Both the position numbers and the translations under genes were made by a program. Of a stretch of 64,000 nucleotides of DNA, positions 35,873 through 44,734 are shown in pieces; position 1 is the stretch's first letter, and each line of letters opens with the position of its first letter. Under the pieces are notes generated by a model. That model was not told where the DNA came from and ran no database searches. It worked only from the letters and a program-made list of their open reading frames with translations. The DNA is from an uncultured Fretibacterium sp. (GTDB taxonomy: Bacteria; Synergistota; Synergistia; Synergistales; Aminobacteriaceae), in assembly GCA_946186205.1 (NCBI GenBank), contig CAMHMH010000001.1:186001-250000 (forward strand), read 5' to 3'.

Positions 35873-37261
35873 TTAATTGAACCGCCTGAACTCATACGCC
35901 GCAAACTGTGCGATTAATTGCAACGATGCAAGCTGCGAACGGTCAAGCGCGGTTCTTCCGTCAATGCTCGAACCAAGCGCAATGATTCCCACGAGTGAAT
36001 TATCATCGCAGACCGGGAAAATGTATTTTGCTGACGACTCTTTGAGGGCGTTTTTCCACGGACACCCGGCAAGCCCCCATGACCTGAATACTGAATCGGG
36101 ACTCACTGCTTCAAGGTCATAATATGACTCGCTTACGTTCGCTGACTTCACCGGGCCTGAAGATGACGGCAATAATGTCGGATCTGCTTCAGCCTTTATG
36201 TGTCCCCTGCGCTGCTCTGAGAGTGTGTAGCCTGAGCGTGAATTGTTCCACGTCGCAAGGATGCAGCTGTTCATTCTGCACTGCTCCATGAATATATCCG
36301 TGAGCAATGAGAAAAATTTTGACTTGTCCTCCGCGCCTTTCAGGACTTTCAGAACGTTCGAGAGAGAAAGCACAGTAAACTCTCCTGATGACATTGTAGC
36401 TTCAGCCTGCCTTGACTGAACGCGCAAATTGTTTATGGCTATAGCGCGCACAGCGAGGTTGCCGAGTAGCTCAAGGAAATTCATTGTCTCTTTGTCGGGA
36501 AGCTCGTCCCATCTCATGAGACAGAAGAGTCTGCAATCACCTTCAGCGACAGGCAGAACGACTTCAGCGGGCGATTCACTTTTCACGACAACTGGCGCGG
36601 GGGGCAAAATCTGCTCTGCGTAGATTCCTTTGCGTTCTGGAATCGAGTCGGCTTTACCGTTGAAGACAGTAAGGTAGCTTCCCTCGTCCTTGAGAATCGC
36701 AACAGACTTAGGGAACAAGCTCTCCTGCAATACGTCAGCAAGGAACGACGCGAAATACTGCAAGGGCATCGGCTCAAAGATCGAAGCGAGTGTGCTTTTT
36801 GTCGCAAGTATCATGTACGAGAGACGCGATAACTTTTTCTCAGTCTCAGAAATTTTGCGCGAGGTCTCCCACAAATGAATCAGTCCTGCGCAGGGCTTGA
36901 GGTTTTCGAGAAACGATTTTGAATCAGCCGGCTTGTCTTTGCAGAGGATATAAAGCTCCCAATGAGCCCCCCAGATTTTGACGACACAAGGCCATGACTC
37001 ACAAGTTGAAATTGAAAGCTCAAATGCTTCCTTCGCGATCGATTTCGTGAACAATGAAGTGATTTCGTCATTGAGGGTCAGTGATGAAGGAACGAGTCCG
37101 GCCGCGTCGATAACGTTCAAGCCTCTTGGATTTGATGATGAAGGTTCAGCGATTAATGCTTTGATACCGTTTGACGAAAGGAAGTCCGTCATGTATTTCA
37201 ACGCCCCGCCGTTAATGAGGAAGTTTACATTTTTGTAAAGGTCATTGATATTCTCAGACAT
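35873..37261 (-). CDS. Putative GAF-domain-containing regulatory protein
   Basis: A 462-residue soluble protein. Its C-terminal third (~300-462) has GAF features: a helix with FFSLLTDIFMEQCRMNSCILA, a central ILATWNN strand, then SAKYIFPVCDDNSLVGIIALGS and a final amphipathic LDRSQLASLQLIAQFAAYEF helix. A second, weaker GAF-like unit spans ~150-280. The N-terminal ~110 residues are not recognised. No kinase, cyclase or DNA-binding module is visible, so it may sense a ligand and act through partners. It heads the seven-gene dxs-to-gmd operon. Confidence 0.6.
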   Translation of the reverse strand: MSENINDLYKNVNFLINGGALKYMTDFLSSNGIKALIAEPSSSNPRGLNVIDAAGLVPSSLTLNDEITSLFTKSIAKEAFELSISTCESWPCVVKIWGAHWELYILCKDKPADSKSFLENLKPCAGLIHLWETSRKISETEKKLSRLSYMILATKSTLASIFEPMPLQYFASFLADVLQESLFPKSVAILKDEGSYLTVFNGKADSIPERKGIYAEQILPPAPVVVKSESPAEVVLPVAEGDCRLFCLMRWDELPDKETMNFLELLGNLAVRAIAINNLRVQSRQAEATMSSGEFTVLSLSNVLKVLKGAEDKSKFFSLLTDIFMEQCRMNSCILATWNNSRSGYTLSEQRRGHIKAEADPTLLPSSSGPVKSANVSESYYDLEAVSPDSVFRSWGLAGCPWKNALKESSAKYIFPVCDDNSLVGIIALGSSIDGRTALDRSQLASLQLIAQFAAYEFRRFN

Positions 37262-37327
37262 GAAAATTCATGCACCTCCGAAAAAATTTTGATGAGATTA
37301 TTTTATCGCTTTTTGCTGTCAAAATCG

Positions 37328-37333
37328 TATAAT
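37328..37333 (+). promoter_or_regulatory. Putative -10 of the flagellar operon
   Basis: A TATAAT 71 bp before flbD in the 143-bp divergent gap. No convincing -35 is placed at 16-18 bp, so an activator or a different sigma factor could be involved. Confidence 0.35.
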
Positions 37334-37404
37334 ATTAGGCTGATTATCCCGAAAAAATATTAAGGATTACGAAACTCAAAGCGAAGGGCTGGCGTTGTAA
37401 TATA

Positions 37405-37623
37405 ATGATTGAAGTACATCGTCTGAACGGCGAGGCATTCCTGCTCAATTCCGACATGATAGAGACCATTGACGTAACGCCGGATACTGTATTGCGGCTT
37501 CTTAACGGCCACAGGTATGTAGTGCGCGAAAAAGTTAAGGACGTTTACAGGAAGATAATAGCCTTCAGGAAAGCGGCCGGATACACGTGCATAATAGCAA
37601 ACACGGCGGACGAGTCAGAATAA
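37405..37623 (+). CDS. flbD: FlbD-family flagellar protein
   Basis: A 72-residue protein with the whole FlbD pattern: MIEVHRLNGEAFLLNSDMIE at the start, then TPDTVLRLLNGHRYVVRE and a helix VYRKIIAFRKAAGY. It is the usual small gene ahead of motA in Firmicute-like flagellar operons; in relatives it is needed for motility through an unclear role. It opens the operon that runs to flhB. Confidence 0.9.
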   Translation: MIEVHRLNGEAFLLNSDMIETIDVTPDTVLRLLNGHRYVVREKVKDVYRKIIAFRKAAGYTCIIANTADESE

Positions 37624-37647
37624 TACAGCGGCAGAGGTGCATACACA

Positions 37648-38421
37648 TTGGATTTAACAAGTCTCATCGGATTTCTTGCAACATGGATTCTAGTCGTAGC
37701 GTCAATGGCATCAGGCGGCAACATCGGAGCATATATAGACGTTCCCTCATTGATGATAACAATCGGCGGCGCAATCGGAGCAACAATAATCTCAAACCCC
37801 GGCGCGAGGCTCAAAGCTATGGGCGGCTGCCTGAAGAATGTATTTATGTTTCAGGAGCCTGACCTTGTCGGAATGGTGCAAATGATTGTGAGTTTTGCGG
37901 AAAAAGCACGGCGCGAAGGACTCCTCTCACTTGAAGCTGACGTTGCAGAAGTAGAGAGCGAGTTTATGAGGAAGGCAATACAGCTTGTTGTTGACGGAAC
38001 AGACCCGGAATTAGTGAGGGCTATTCTTGATACAGAGATCGGAAATTTTGAGGACAGGCACAGCGCGAACAAGGCAGTTTTTGACCACCTCACAGAGTTT
38101 GCGCCCTCGTTCGGAATGATAGGTACGCTGATAGGACTCATAGCGATGTTAGGAAACTTGTCGGACGTTAACGCGCTTGGTCCCGGCATGGCGGTTGCAC
38201 TTATCACGACAATGTACGGCTCAATGATGGCTAACATGTTCGGCTCACCCGTCAGCAAAAAACTTGCGGCACGCTCGGCGCAGGAAGTCAAATCGATGGA
38301 ATTAATGGTAGAAGGAATATTAGCGATACAGGCGGGCGAGAACCCTCGAATCGTAGAAGAGAAGCTGAAAGTGTATCTTCCTCCTGCAATGCGCGAGGCC
38401 TTCAACCAAGAGGAGGGCTAA
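37648..38421 (+). CDS. motA: Flagellar motor stator protein MotA
   Basis: A 257-residue four-span inner-membrane protein. It starts at TTG (37648) eight bases after AGAGGTG. The cytoplasmic loop has RREGLLSLEADV, and the third and fourth spans read PSFGMIGTLIGLIAML and GPGMAVALITTMYGSMMAN, the conserved stator core. With MotB it forms the ion channel that drives rotation. Confidence 0.96.
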   Translation: MDLTSLIGFLATWILVVASMASGGNIGAYIDVPSLMITIGGAIGATIISNPGARLKAMGGCLKNVFMFQEPDLVGMVQMIVSFAEKARREGLLSLEADVAEVESEFMRKAIQLVVDGTDPELVRAILDTEIGNFEDRHSANKAVFDHLTEFAPSFGMIGTLIGLIAMLGNLSDVNALGPGMAVALITTMYGSMMANMFGSPVSKKLAARSAQEVKSMELMVEGILAIQAGENPRIVEEKLKVYLPPAMREAFNQEEG

Positions 38422-38424
38422 ACG

Positions 38425-39153
38425 ATGGCGCGCCAGAAAAAACCTGAAGAGCCAGGACTCTCAGCTCCGTTTTACATGGGCACATACGGGGACATGGTTA
38501 CGCTCATACTATGTTTCTTTATACTGTTGTTCGCAATGTCATCGATTGACGCTCAGAAATTCCAGAAGGCTTTATTGTCCTTGCGCGGCTCATTGGGAAT
38601 CCTGAAAGGCGGAGTAACGACAGAGGAGTCAACAGACCCCAACAAAAGCGGTGAAGTAGGAACGAGTCCGGGAGCGAGCGAGAGAGTCGAAATTGATACG
38701 AGGCACGTTGCGTATACGCTGAACTCATTCCTGCGTTCAGAGAATCTCACGAGGGACATACAGGTATCAATCAACCAGCGTGGAGTCGCCGTATCAATCA
38801 GCGATCAGTTTATGTTTTTCCCGGGCAGCGCGGAATTGAGGCCGGAAGGAAGGCGCGCGCTGTACAAAATTTCGGAGCTTGTGAGGGACCGGGTTCCGTT
38901 TGCGGCGGTTGAGGGACATACAGACTCAGGAGTTTTGCGCGGAGGGATTTACCGCAACAACTGGGGACTTTCGGCCATGAGGGCGGCGGCGGTTGCGAGC
39001 TACATGGAAGATGAGGGAGGCTTTGACCCCGTGAAACTTCAGGCGACGGGCTTCAGTTCAGCACAGCCGATAGTGCCCAATGACACGAGCGAACACAGAG
39101 CCTTGAACAGAAGAGTAGAGATAGTATTCTTGTCGCAATATCCTAAACGTTAA
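38425..39153 (+). CDS. motB: Flagellar motor stator protein MotB
   Basis: A 242-residue protein. One membrane span contains the ion-carrying Asp23 (YGDMVTLILCFFILLF). The C-terminal OmpA-like peptidoglycan-binding domain has FFPGSAELRPEGRR, VEGHTDSG and LNRRVEIVF. It starts 3 bp after motA and anchors the stator to the cell wall. Confidence 0.96.
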   Translation: MARQKKPEEPGLSAPFYMGTYGDMVTLILCFFILLFAMSSIDAQKFQKALLSLRGSLGILKGGVTTEESTDPNKSGEVGTSPGASERVEIDTRHVAYTLNSFLRSENLTRDIQVSINQRGVAVSISDQFMFFPGSAELRPEGRRALYKISELVRDRVPFAAVEGHTDSGVLRGGIYRNNWGLSAMRAAAVASYMEDEGGFDPVKLQATGFSSAQPIVPNDTSEHRALNRRVEIVFLSQYPKR

Positions 39154-39166
39154 GGAGGGATTTACG

Positions 39167-39553
39167 ATGAAATTCACAGCTTGTTACACGAAACTTGAAC
39201 ACGGTTATATGGGGAAATTGTTAGAATGGCCGGGAGTAATCACAGAGGGTGAAGACCTTGACGACTGCCGGGAATGCCTCATAGATGCCGCGGCGGGTAT
39301 GGCTCTTGCATATCGTGATGACGGGCGCGAATTTCCTCAGACAACATTGACTCTTGAAACTCTGTCGATACCGCTTGAAGATGAGTCATTCCTTTTGAGT
39401 CACGGCGAATATCATGATGTTCTTGCGAATGAGGAAGGAAGATTTATAACGCTGAAACAAGCTGATGAATTTGATGATTATACGGTGAAAGAACTATGCA
39501 GGGAAGCAGGTATCCCGGATATATTCCAGACACAAAACAGGGAGGACAAATAA
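39167..39553 (+). CDS. HicB-like protein encoded within the flagellar operon
   Basis: A 128-residue protein. Residues 1-50 (TACYTKLEHGYMGKLLEWPG, then EGEDLDDCRECLIDAAAGM) match the HicB partial RNase-H fold of type II antitoxins and related orphan proteins. The second half (~70-128) is not a recognised DNA-binding domain, although VKELCREAGIP could be a helix-turn-helix-like segment. No hicA toxin is adjacent. AAGGAGG precedes the ATG and the gene lies 13 bp after motB and 3 bp before fliL, so it belongs to the operon. Confidence 0.75.
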   Translation: MKFTACYTKLEHGYMGKLLEWPGVITEGEDLDDCRECLIDAAAGMALAYRDDGREFPQTTLTLETLSIPLEDESFLLSHGEYHDVLANEEGRFITLKQADEFDDYTVKELCREAGIPDIFQTQNREDK

Positions 39554-39556
39554 ACT

Positions 39557-40012
39557 TTGAAGAGCATAATAATTTTTGCAGTAGTAGGACTCATAATGTT
39601 CGGAGCAGGGTTCGGAGGAGGACTCATTCTTGGCCGCTCAATGGCACCTGAAGACACAAACGCAATCGGAACAGCAAAAGTAGTTCAGAACCCCGGCCCG
39701 GTCGTATCAATCGGAGAGTTCACCAGCAACTTGGCCGGAGCAGGGCGGCACGTTATCAGCTTCGGACTCTCTCTTGAGCTTACAGAAAAGGAAGGGGCAG
39801 CGGCTCTCATTCAGACTCCCGGCTGGCTCATGAGGATACGCAATGAAGTCTTCATGCTCGTGAAAGACAGAGTATATGACGATCTCACAAGCGCGGAAGG
39901 AACGCTCCAGTTTGCCGGCGACATAAAGCGGTCGTTAAACAGAATGCTTCCTGACGTGGGCGGTGAAGCTCCCATAACAAATGTGCTTTTCGAGAGCATA
40001 GTATTACAGTAA
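39557..40012 (+). CDS. fliL: Flagellar basal-body-associated protein FliL
   Basis: A 151-residue single-span protein starting at TTG (39557) after GGGAGGAC. An N-terminal membrane anchor (SIIIFAVVGLIMFGAGFGGG) is followed by a periplasmic domain with SIGEFTSNLAG, SFGLSLELT and a C-terminal ITNVLFESIVLQ, the FliL pattern. It associates with the stator ring and lies between the stator and switch genes. Confidence 0.9.
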   Translation: MKSIIIFAVVGLIMFGAGFGGGLILGRSMAPEDTNAIGTAKVVQNPGPVVSIGEFTSNLAGAGRHVISFGLSLELTEKEGAAALIQTPGWLMRIRNEVFMLVKDRVYDDLTSAEGTLQFAGDIKRSLNRMLPDVGGEAPITNVLFESIVLQ

Positions 40013-40025
40013 GAGGCTCTGACAA

Positions 40026-41042
40026 ATGCCCGACGTATTATCACAGGACGCTATTGATGCAATGCTGAAGTCAATCTCCAGCGGTGCCAAAATTGAAGAC
40101 ATCGCTGCGAAGGCTGACGAATACGCAAAACTTAAAGTCTACGATTTCAAGCGTCCCGACAAATTCAGCAAAGACCAGCTCCGCGCAATACAGATGATTC
40201 ACGAGTCATTCGCTCGCCAAATGACTACAGTACTTTCTACCCTTATACGCTCTATTGTCTCAGCAGAAATTGCTTCAGTTGAACAGCTTGCCTATGAAGA
40301 GTTTGTGAACTACATGGTACAGCCGACAGTAATCGGACTGATTGAGATGCACCCGTTTGAAGGCTCAATGCTTATCGAGATAAACCCGGCGTTAGTCTTC
40401 ACGATAATTGACCGTATGTTAGGCGGGCGGGGTACATTCTTGGGAACAGTCAGAGAACTTACCGACATTGAGAAGACCGTCATTGAGCGCGTGATAATGA
40501 GGATACTGGAACTTCTTGAAGACAGCTGGAGCACGGTTGTAGATGTGCGGTTCAGATTCGAGTCGATGGAAAGCAATCCTTTTTTCGTTCAGATATGCTC
40601 GCCGAGCGATATGGTTCTCGTTGTCATTATGAAGCTGAGAGTCTCAGATGTTGAAGGAATGGTGAGCTTATGCTTTCCGTACTTCCTGATTGAGCCGATA
40701 ATGGACAGGCTTTCGAGTCAGCAGTGGTTCGCGTCAACAAGCCACAAGGGAGATGACCAAGTCAAGCAGTGGCTGAACAACTCAATGATGAAAGTGAATA
40801 TGCCTCTCGCAATGGAGTTAGGCCACACTGTATTGTCTCTTGCTGACGTTTACGCGCTTCAAGTCGGTGATGTCATAAAACTTGATGAGCTTAAAGACTC
40901 GCATATCGATGTGAGAGTCGGCAATCAGGTTCGATTCAAGGCTCGTCCCGGAACGCTGAACGGTCATATGGCTGTCGAGCTCACGAAAGTATTAACGAAT
41001 GAGATACCCGAAATTATACCGGCAAAAGAAGATAACGCATGA
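40026..41042 (+). CDS. fliM: Flagellar motor switch protein FliM
   Basis: A 338-residue protein. The N-terminal LSQDAIDAMLKSI is the CheY-P-binding peptide. A CheC-like middle domain contains ARQMTTVLSTLIRS and IEMHPFEGSMLIEINPALVF. The C-terminal SpoA domain (~260-330) contains LQVGDVIKLDELKDSHIDV. It forms the C-ring with the FliY/FliN product encoded next and converts CheY binding into a change of rotation. Confidence 0.96.
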   Translation: MPDVLSQDAIDAMLKSISSGAKIEDIAAKADEYAKLKVYDFKRPDKFSKDQLRAIQMIHESFARQMTTVLSTLIRSIVSAEIASVEQLAYEEFVNYMVQPTVIGLIEMHPFEGSMLIEINPALVFTIIDRMLGGRGTFLGTVRELTDIEKTVIERVIMRILELLEDSWSTVVDVRFRFESMESNPFFVQICSPSDMVLVVIMKLRVSDVEGMVSLCFPYFLIEPIMDRLSSQQWFASTSHKGDDQVKQWLNNSMMKVNMPLAMELGHTVLSLADVYALQVGDVIKLDELKDSHIDVRVGNQVRFKARPGTLNGHMAVELTKVLTNEIPEIIPAKEDNA

Positions 41043-41057
41043 AAGGAGAAATGATTA

Positions 41058-42116
41058 ATGCCTGATGATTTATTGAGTCCCGATGAGATTAACGCGCTTC
41101 TTTCAGGCGGAGGGGATTTCGGTGATGTCGATGAAGTTTCGTCCTCAGATGCCGAACAGCTCGCAAAGGTAGCCGACACATTCGCAAATTCTGAAAACAG
41201 CGTAATCAATATGCTTGCGGGAAAAAATGTTACTACAAGCGTAGGCAATCCCGAAGTGATGACTCAAGATGATTTTCGCGGGAAATTCTCTGAGCTTCCT
41301 TTCCTATTCTCGACAACATTCGGCGGAATGGATGACAGACCCCTTGCGCTTGTTGTTGACCAGAAGGGAGCATTGACTCTCGCTGACTTGATGATGGGCG
41401 GAGGAGGCGCGGACGTTCCCGAACCGAGCGACCTATACTGGAACGCAGCGCAGGAAGGACTGAGTCAGGTAGTCGGCTCTGCATTCACGAGTCTTGCGGG
41501 ATTGATGGGCGGAAGAAGACTCATGCCTGAGAACACAACGTCAGCACTTGGCGAGGATGACTGGCGGGCGTTGTCTCTTGAGCCTGCCGACAAAAAGATC
41601 TGGTGCAGCCCCGTTAATGTTGTGATTGACGGACTGACACCGTTTAACATCTGGACATGTTTGACGCTCGACAACGCTCTGGACATTGCCGGATTTATGC
41701 GTGATGCCGCAGAAGGGAAACCGCAGCCCCAGGCATCGAACAATAACCCTATGGGAGGCGGAAATATGAGCGGAGGAGGAAGACAGAACGCAGGACCCGC
41801 AGTTGACGTAAGGCCGGCAGCGTTTCAGCCATTGGGAGGAGGCACAAGCGGAGGCGCACCGAGTCCGATTGAGTTGATCGCTGACATTCCCGTTCGTGTT
41901 ACGGTTGAACTTGGCAAGGCAAGAAAGAGTGTCTCAGAAATTTTAGCCCTCACAGCAGGAGCAGTTGTTGAACTCGACAAGATGGCCGGAGAACCTGTTG
42001 ACATTCTCGTTAATGGGAAGCTCATCGCTCACGGTGAAGTTGTTGTTATTGATGAGAATTTCGGAGTAAGAATCACTGACATAATTCCGGGAGGAGCAGC
42101 GCGGGCGGCCTCGTAA
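41058..42116 (+). CDS. fliY: Flagellar motor switch protein FliY (FliN with an added CheC-like domain)
   Basis: A 352-residue protein. It has a FliM-like N-terminal peptide (LLSPDEINALLSGGG), a CheC-like middle (~60-215), a Gly/Asn-rich linker, and a C-terminal FliN/SpoA domain from ~270 (SPIELIADIPVRVTVELGKA) to VRITDII. This is the FliY layout known from Bacillus and Thermotoga. In that family the middle domain can dephosphorylate CheY-P, but the catalytic Glu/Asn pair could not be confirmed by eye. AAAGGAG precedes the start. Confidence 0.9.
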   Translation: MPDDLLSPDEINALLSGGGDFGDVDEVSSSDAEQLAKVADTFANSENSVINMLAGKNVTTSVGNPEVMTQDDFRGKFSELPFLFSTTFGGMDDRPLALVVDQKGALTLADLMMGGGGADVPEPSDLYWNAAQEGLSQVVGSAFTSLAGLMGGRRLMPENTTSALGEDDWRALSLEPADKKIWCSPVNVVIDGLTPFNIWTCLTLDNALDIAGFMRDAAEGKPQPQASNNNPMGGGNMSGGGRQNAGPAVDVRPAAFQPLGGGTSGGAPSPIELIADIPVRVTVELGKARKSVSEILALTAGAVVELDKMAGEPVDILVNGKLIAHGEVVVIDENFGVRITDIIPGGAARAAS

Positions 42117-42190
42117 AATTTTAGGTTTGATTCGTGTTATAATGCAGATAAATTCCACAAAATATTATTTCATTGAAGGAGCGTTTTTCA

Positions 42191-42553
42191 ATGGGCAAGA
42201 AAGTTTTGATAGTCGATGACGCGGCATTCATGCGTATGATGCTGAAAGACATTCTCACAAAAAATGATTTCGAGGTTGTCGCAGAAGCTGAAAACGGGAA
42301 GGCAGGAGTCGCGGCGTTCCAGAAGTATAAGCCCGACATCATTACAATGGATATAACAATGCCGGAAATGAATGGCATAGACGCAGTGAAAGCGATAAAG
42401 GCACTTGATCCCAGCGTGAAAGTTGTAATGGTCTCGGCAATGGGTCAGCAGCCTATGGTCATTGAAGCAATACAGGCGGGAGCAAATGACTTCATAGTGA
42501 AGCCCTTCCAGCCTGAGAGAGTCATTGAAGCAATAACGAAGGTGCTGTCATAG
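42191..42553 (+). CDS. cheY: Chemotaxis response regulator CheY
   Basis: A 120-residue single receiver domain. The acidic pocket (KVLIVDDAAFMR), the phosphoacceptor Asp in DIITMDITMPEMNG, the Ser of VMVSAMGQ and the Lys of FIVKPF are all present. The ATG at 42191 follows AAGGAG; a TTG at 42173 overlaps that site. Its position between the switch and export genes is standard. Confidence 0.95.
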   Translation: MGKKVLIVDDAAFMRMMLKDILTKNDFEVVAEAENGKAGVAAFQKYKPDIITMDITMPEMNGIDAVKAIKALDPSVKVVMVSAMGQQPMVIEAIQAGANDFIVKPFQPERVIEAITKVLS

Positions 42554-42582
42554 AAATACAGGACGCAAGTCTCACAGCCTAT

Positions 42583-42849
42583 TTGATTCGGGCTGTTGCC
42601 GCATTGATTCTTATGTCAGCATTCGCGTTTGTCCTCGTAAAATTCACAAAGAGAAAAAATCTTAACGTAAAAGATTCACGCAACGTTGAAATAATTACGT
42701 CCCTGCGCTTGAGTGCCAGGGATATATTTTTAGTTGTGCGCTGCGGGCCTGATGTTATCGCGTTCACTGTAGGGCCTCACGGTTCATGCCTCTTAGGGAG
42801 ATGGAGCTATGACGAATGGACGAAATCACAAGCTGAAACTGACAGTTAG
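42583..42849 (+). CDS. fliO: Flagellar export protein FliO-like
   Basis: An 88-residue protein with one N-terminal membrane span (AVAALILMSAFAFVLVKFT) and a short cytoplasmic domain (VEIITSLRLSARDIFLVVRC, then VIAFTVGPHGSCLL) typical of FliO/FliZ. The start is uncertain. The TTG at 42583 lacks a well-placed ribosome site, and the frame stays open upstream to overlap the cheY stop. It overlaps fliP by 41 bp and assists assembly of the export gate. Confidence 0.8.
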   Translation: MIRAVAALILMSAFAFVLVKFTKRKNLNVKDSRNVEIITSLRLSARDIFLVVRCGPDVIAFTVGPHGSCLLGRWSYDEWTKSQAETDS

Positions 42850-43636
42850 AATCCTCGCGCCTGTGATGATTCTGCTTGTCATATTTCTTCACGGCGTATC
42901 ATCTGCTGCGATTCTCAATCCTCCAAGAGCCCCCGAACTTTCAGGGACAATCCCGCTGCCGTCAATCACATTAGGACTCGGACAGGCTGACTCACCCCGC
43001 GACGTTGCATTGACGCTTCAGGTTCTGGCGTTGATGACTGTGCTTAGTCTCGTGCCTGCGATTCTCTTAATGGTTACGAGCTTCACGCGGATAATTATTG
43101 TCGTCGGATTCGTGCAAAGGGCAATAGGACTCCAGCAGTCGCCCCCTCAGCAGGTCATAGCGGGACTCTCATTATTCCTCACAATGTTTACGATGTACCC
43201 GACTTGGACTCAGGTCTACGAGAACGGACTCAACCCGTATTTATCCGGGAACATCAACGCGGCTCAGGCTTGGGAGAGATCTATAGAGCCTGTGAGAAAT
43301 TTCATGTTCCGTTACACACGTCAGGAAGAATTGTCGCTCATAATCTCAATGGCAGGCACTGAACGTCCCGCGAATCAATCGCAAGTCCCGACAAGAATCT
43401 TGATTCCCGCGTTCATGCTCAGCGAAATGAAGACAGCCTTTCAGATGGGAGTCGTGATATATATTCCGTTCCTTGTGGTTGATATGGTTGTGTCGAGCGT
43501 ATTGCTTGCTATGGGTATGATGATGCTTCCGCCTATGATGATTTCGCTGCCTTTCAAGTTGCTGCTGTTTGTCATGGCCGACGGATGGAATCTCGTAGTG
43601 ATGAGCGTGCTGAAGAGTTTCACAAACGTACCGTAA
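42809..43636 (+). CDS. fliP: Flagellar type III export gate protein FliP
   Basis: A 275-residue membrane protein with a cleavable-type signal (ending near HGVSSA) and four further spans. The family motifs TSFTRIIIVVGFVQRAIG, QSPPQQVIAGLSLFLTMF and the C-terminal LPPMMISLPFKLLLFVMADG are intact. It forms the helical core of the export gate with FliQ and FliR. Its ATG lies inside the end of fliO. Confidence 0.96.
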   Translation: MTNGRNHKLKLTVRILAPVMILLVIFLHGVSSAAILNPPRAPELSGTIPLPSITLGLGQADSPRDVALTLQVLALMTVLSLVPAILLMVTSFTRIIIVVGFVQRAIGLQQSPPQQVIAGLSLFLTMFTMYPTWTQVYENGLNPYLSGNINAAQAWERSIEPVRNFMFRYTRQEELSLIISMAGTERPANQSQVPTRILIPAFMLSEMKTAFQMGVVIYIPFLVVDMVVSSVLLAMGMMMLPPMMISLPFKLLLFVMADGWNLVVMSVLKSFTNVP

Positions 43637-43650
43637 AGAGAGTGTGAGAA

Positions 43651-43929
43651 ATGAATACCGTAACAACATTAAGCCTTCCCGATATTATGACGGGGGCAAT
43701 ATGGACAATGATTAGCGTTACGCTTCCGATTCTGCTTGTGGCGATGATTATCGGACTGTTCATAGGAATTTTGCAGACAGCTACATCAATTCAGGAGCAG
43801 ACGTTAATATTCATCCCGAAAATTTTGGCCGTGTTTCTGTGTATCGTATTGTTATCCCCGTGGATAGGCCAGCGAATGCTCGTAATGACCCGCGAAATTT
43901 TAGGACAGCTTGAACGTTTCATAAACTGA
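43651..43929 (+). CDS. fliQ: Flagellar export gate protein FliQ
   Basis: A 92-residue two-span protein. The core LLVAMIIGLFIGILQTATSI and QEQTLIFIPKILAVF are diagnostic. It lies 14 bp after fliP with GAGAG upstream. Confidence 0.95.
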   Translation: MNTVTTLSLPDIMTGAIWTMISVTLPILLVAMIIGLFIGILQTATSIQEQTLIFIPKILAVFLCIVLLSPWIGQRMLVMTREILGQLERFIN

Positions 43930-43936
43930 TTCACAA

Positions 43937-44734
43937 ATGCGCGGGCTTGAATTACCTTCACAATTATTAGCCGTATACTTGCTGCTTCACTTGCGATATA
44001 TCGGACTCGTATTCAGCTCGCCAATTTTCACGTCAACAATGCCGCCGACTCCATTCCGCTATCTTTTCGCCGTAATGCTCACGGTGTGTTCAGTCGGAAT
44101 CATCAAGGCTGAAGATATTCCCATGATTTATTTTGATGAGGTTATATTCATCGCCGCCGTATTCATTCGTGAATTGCTGATTGGAGTCGCGCTCGGATTC
44201 ATTTCTGCGCTTCCTCTTCACGCGCTCCGTGTTGCGGGTGAACAGACCGGCACAACAATAGGCTTCTCTATGGCTCAGGTTATGGATCCCACGACTCAGA
44301 GTGAGACATCAATTCTCGGACAATTAAATTTTTTCGTGGCTATGTGGTTCTATTTCAAGTGGAACGGACATCTCATTATGATTCAAGCGCTCGTTGAGAC
44401 ATTGAAACTTGTACCGCCCGGACAAATATCTTTATTCCCTTCAGGAGACCTTCAATTAGGGACGTGGCTTCAGAGTCTCTTCACGCTGGCTTTGAGGATG
44501 GTTATTCCGTTTTACTGCGCGTTAGTCCTGTCTGACGTGGGACTCGGCTTCTTGGCGCGAACTGTTCCGCAGATGAATATATTTGTCGTCGGACTCCCGG
44601 TGAAAGTCATGCTCGGCTTCATGGTGCTTGCTGCTGTAATCCCATTGATGATGGATTTGATTCACGCAAACTTTGAACGATGGATTGAATTTGCGTTAAG
44701 CGTCATAAGATTATGGAGGCCCGTTAATGGCTGA
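43937..44734 (+). CDS. fliR: Flagellar export gate protein FliR
   Basis: A 265-residue protein with six or seven membrane spans. ELLIGVALGFISALPLHALRVAGEQTG (spanning ~88-114) and ARTVPQMNIFVVGLPVKVML are FliR signatures. It lies 7 bp after fliQ and its end overlaps the flhB start by 8 bp. Confidence 0.95.
   Translation: MRGLELPSQLLAVYLLLHLRYIGLVFSSPIFTSTMPPTPFRYLFAVMLTVCSVGIIKAEDIPMIYFDEVIFIAAVFIRELLIGVALGFISALPLHALRVAGEQTGTTIGFSMAQVMDPTTQSETSILGQLNFFVAMWFYFKWNGHLIMIQALVETLKLVPPGQISLFPSGDLQLGTWLQSLFTLALRMVIPFYCALVLSDVGLGFLARTVPQMNIFVVGLPVKVMLGFMVLAAVIPLMMDLIHANFERWIEFALSVIRLWRPVNG

Noticed and set aside
37851-38405. Minus-strand frame of 184 codons inside motA
   Set aside because: It is antisense to a clear motA; no ribosome site or family similarity.
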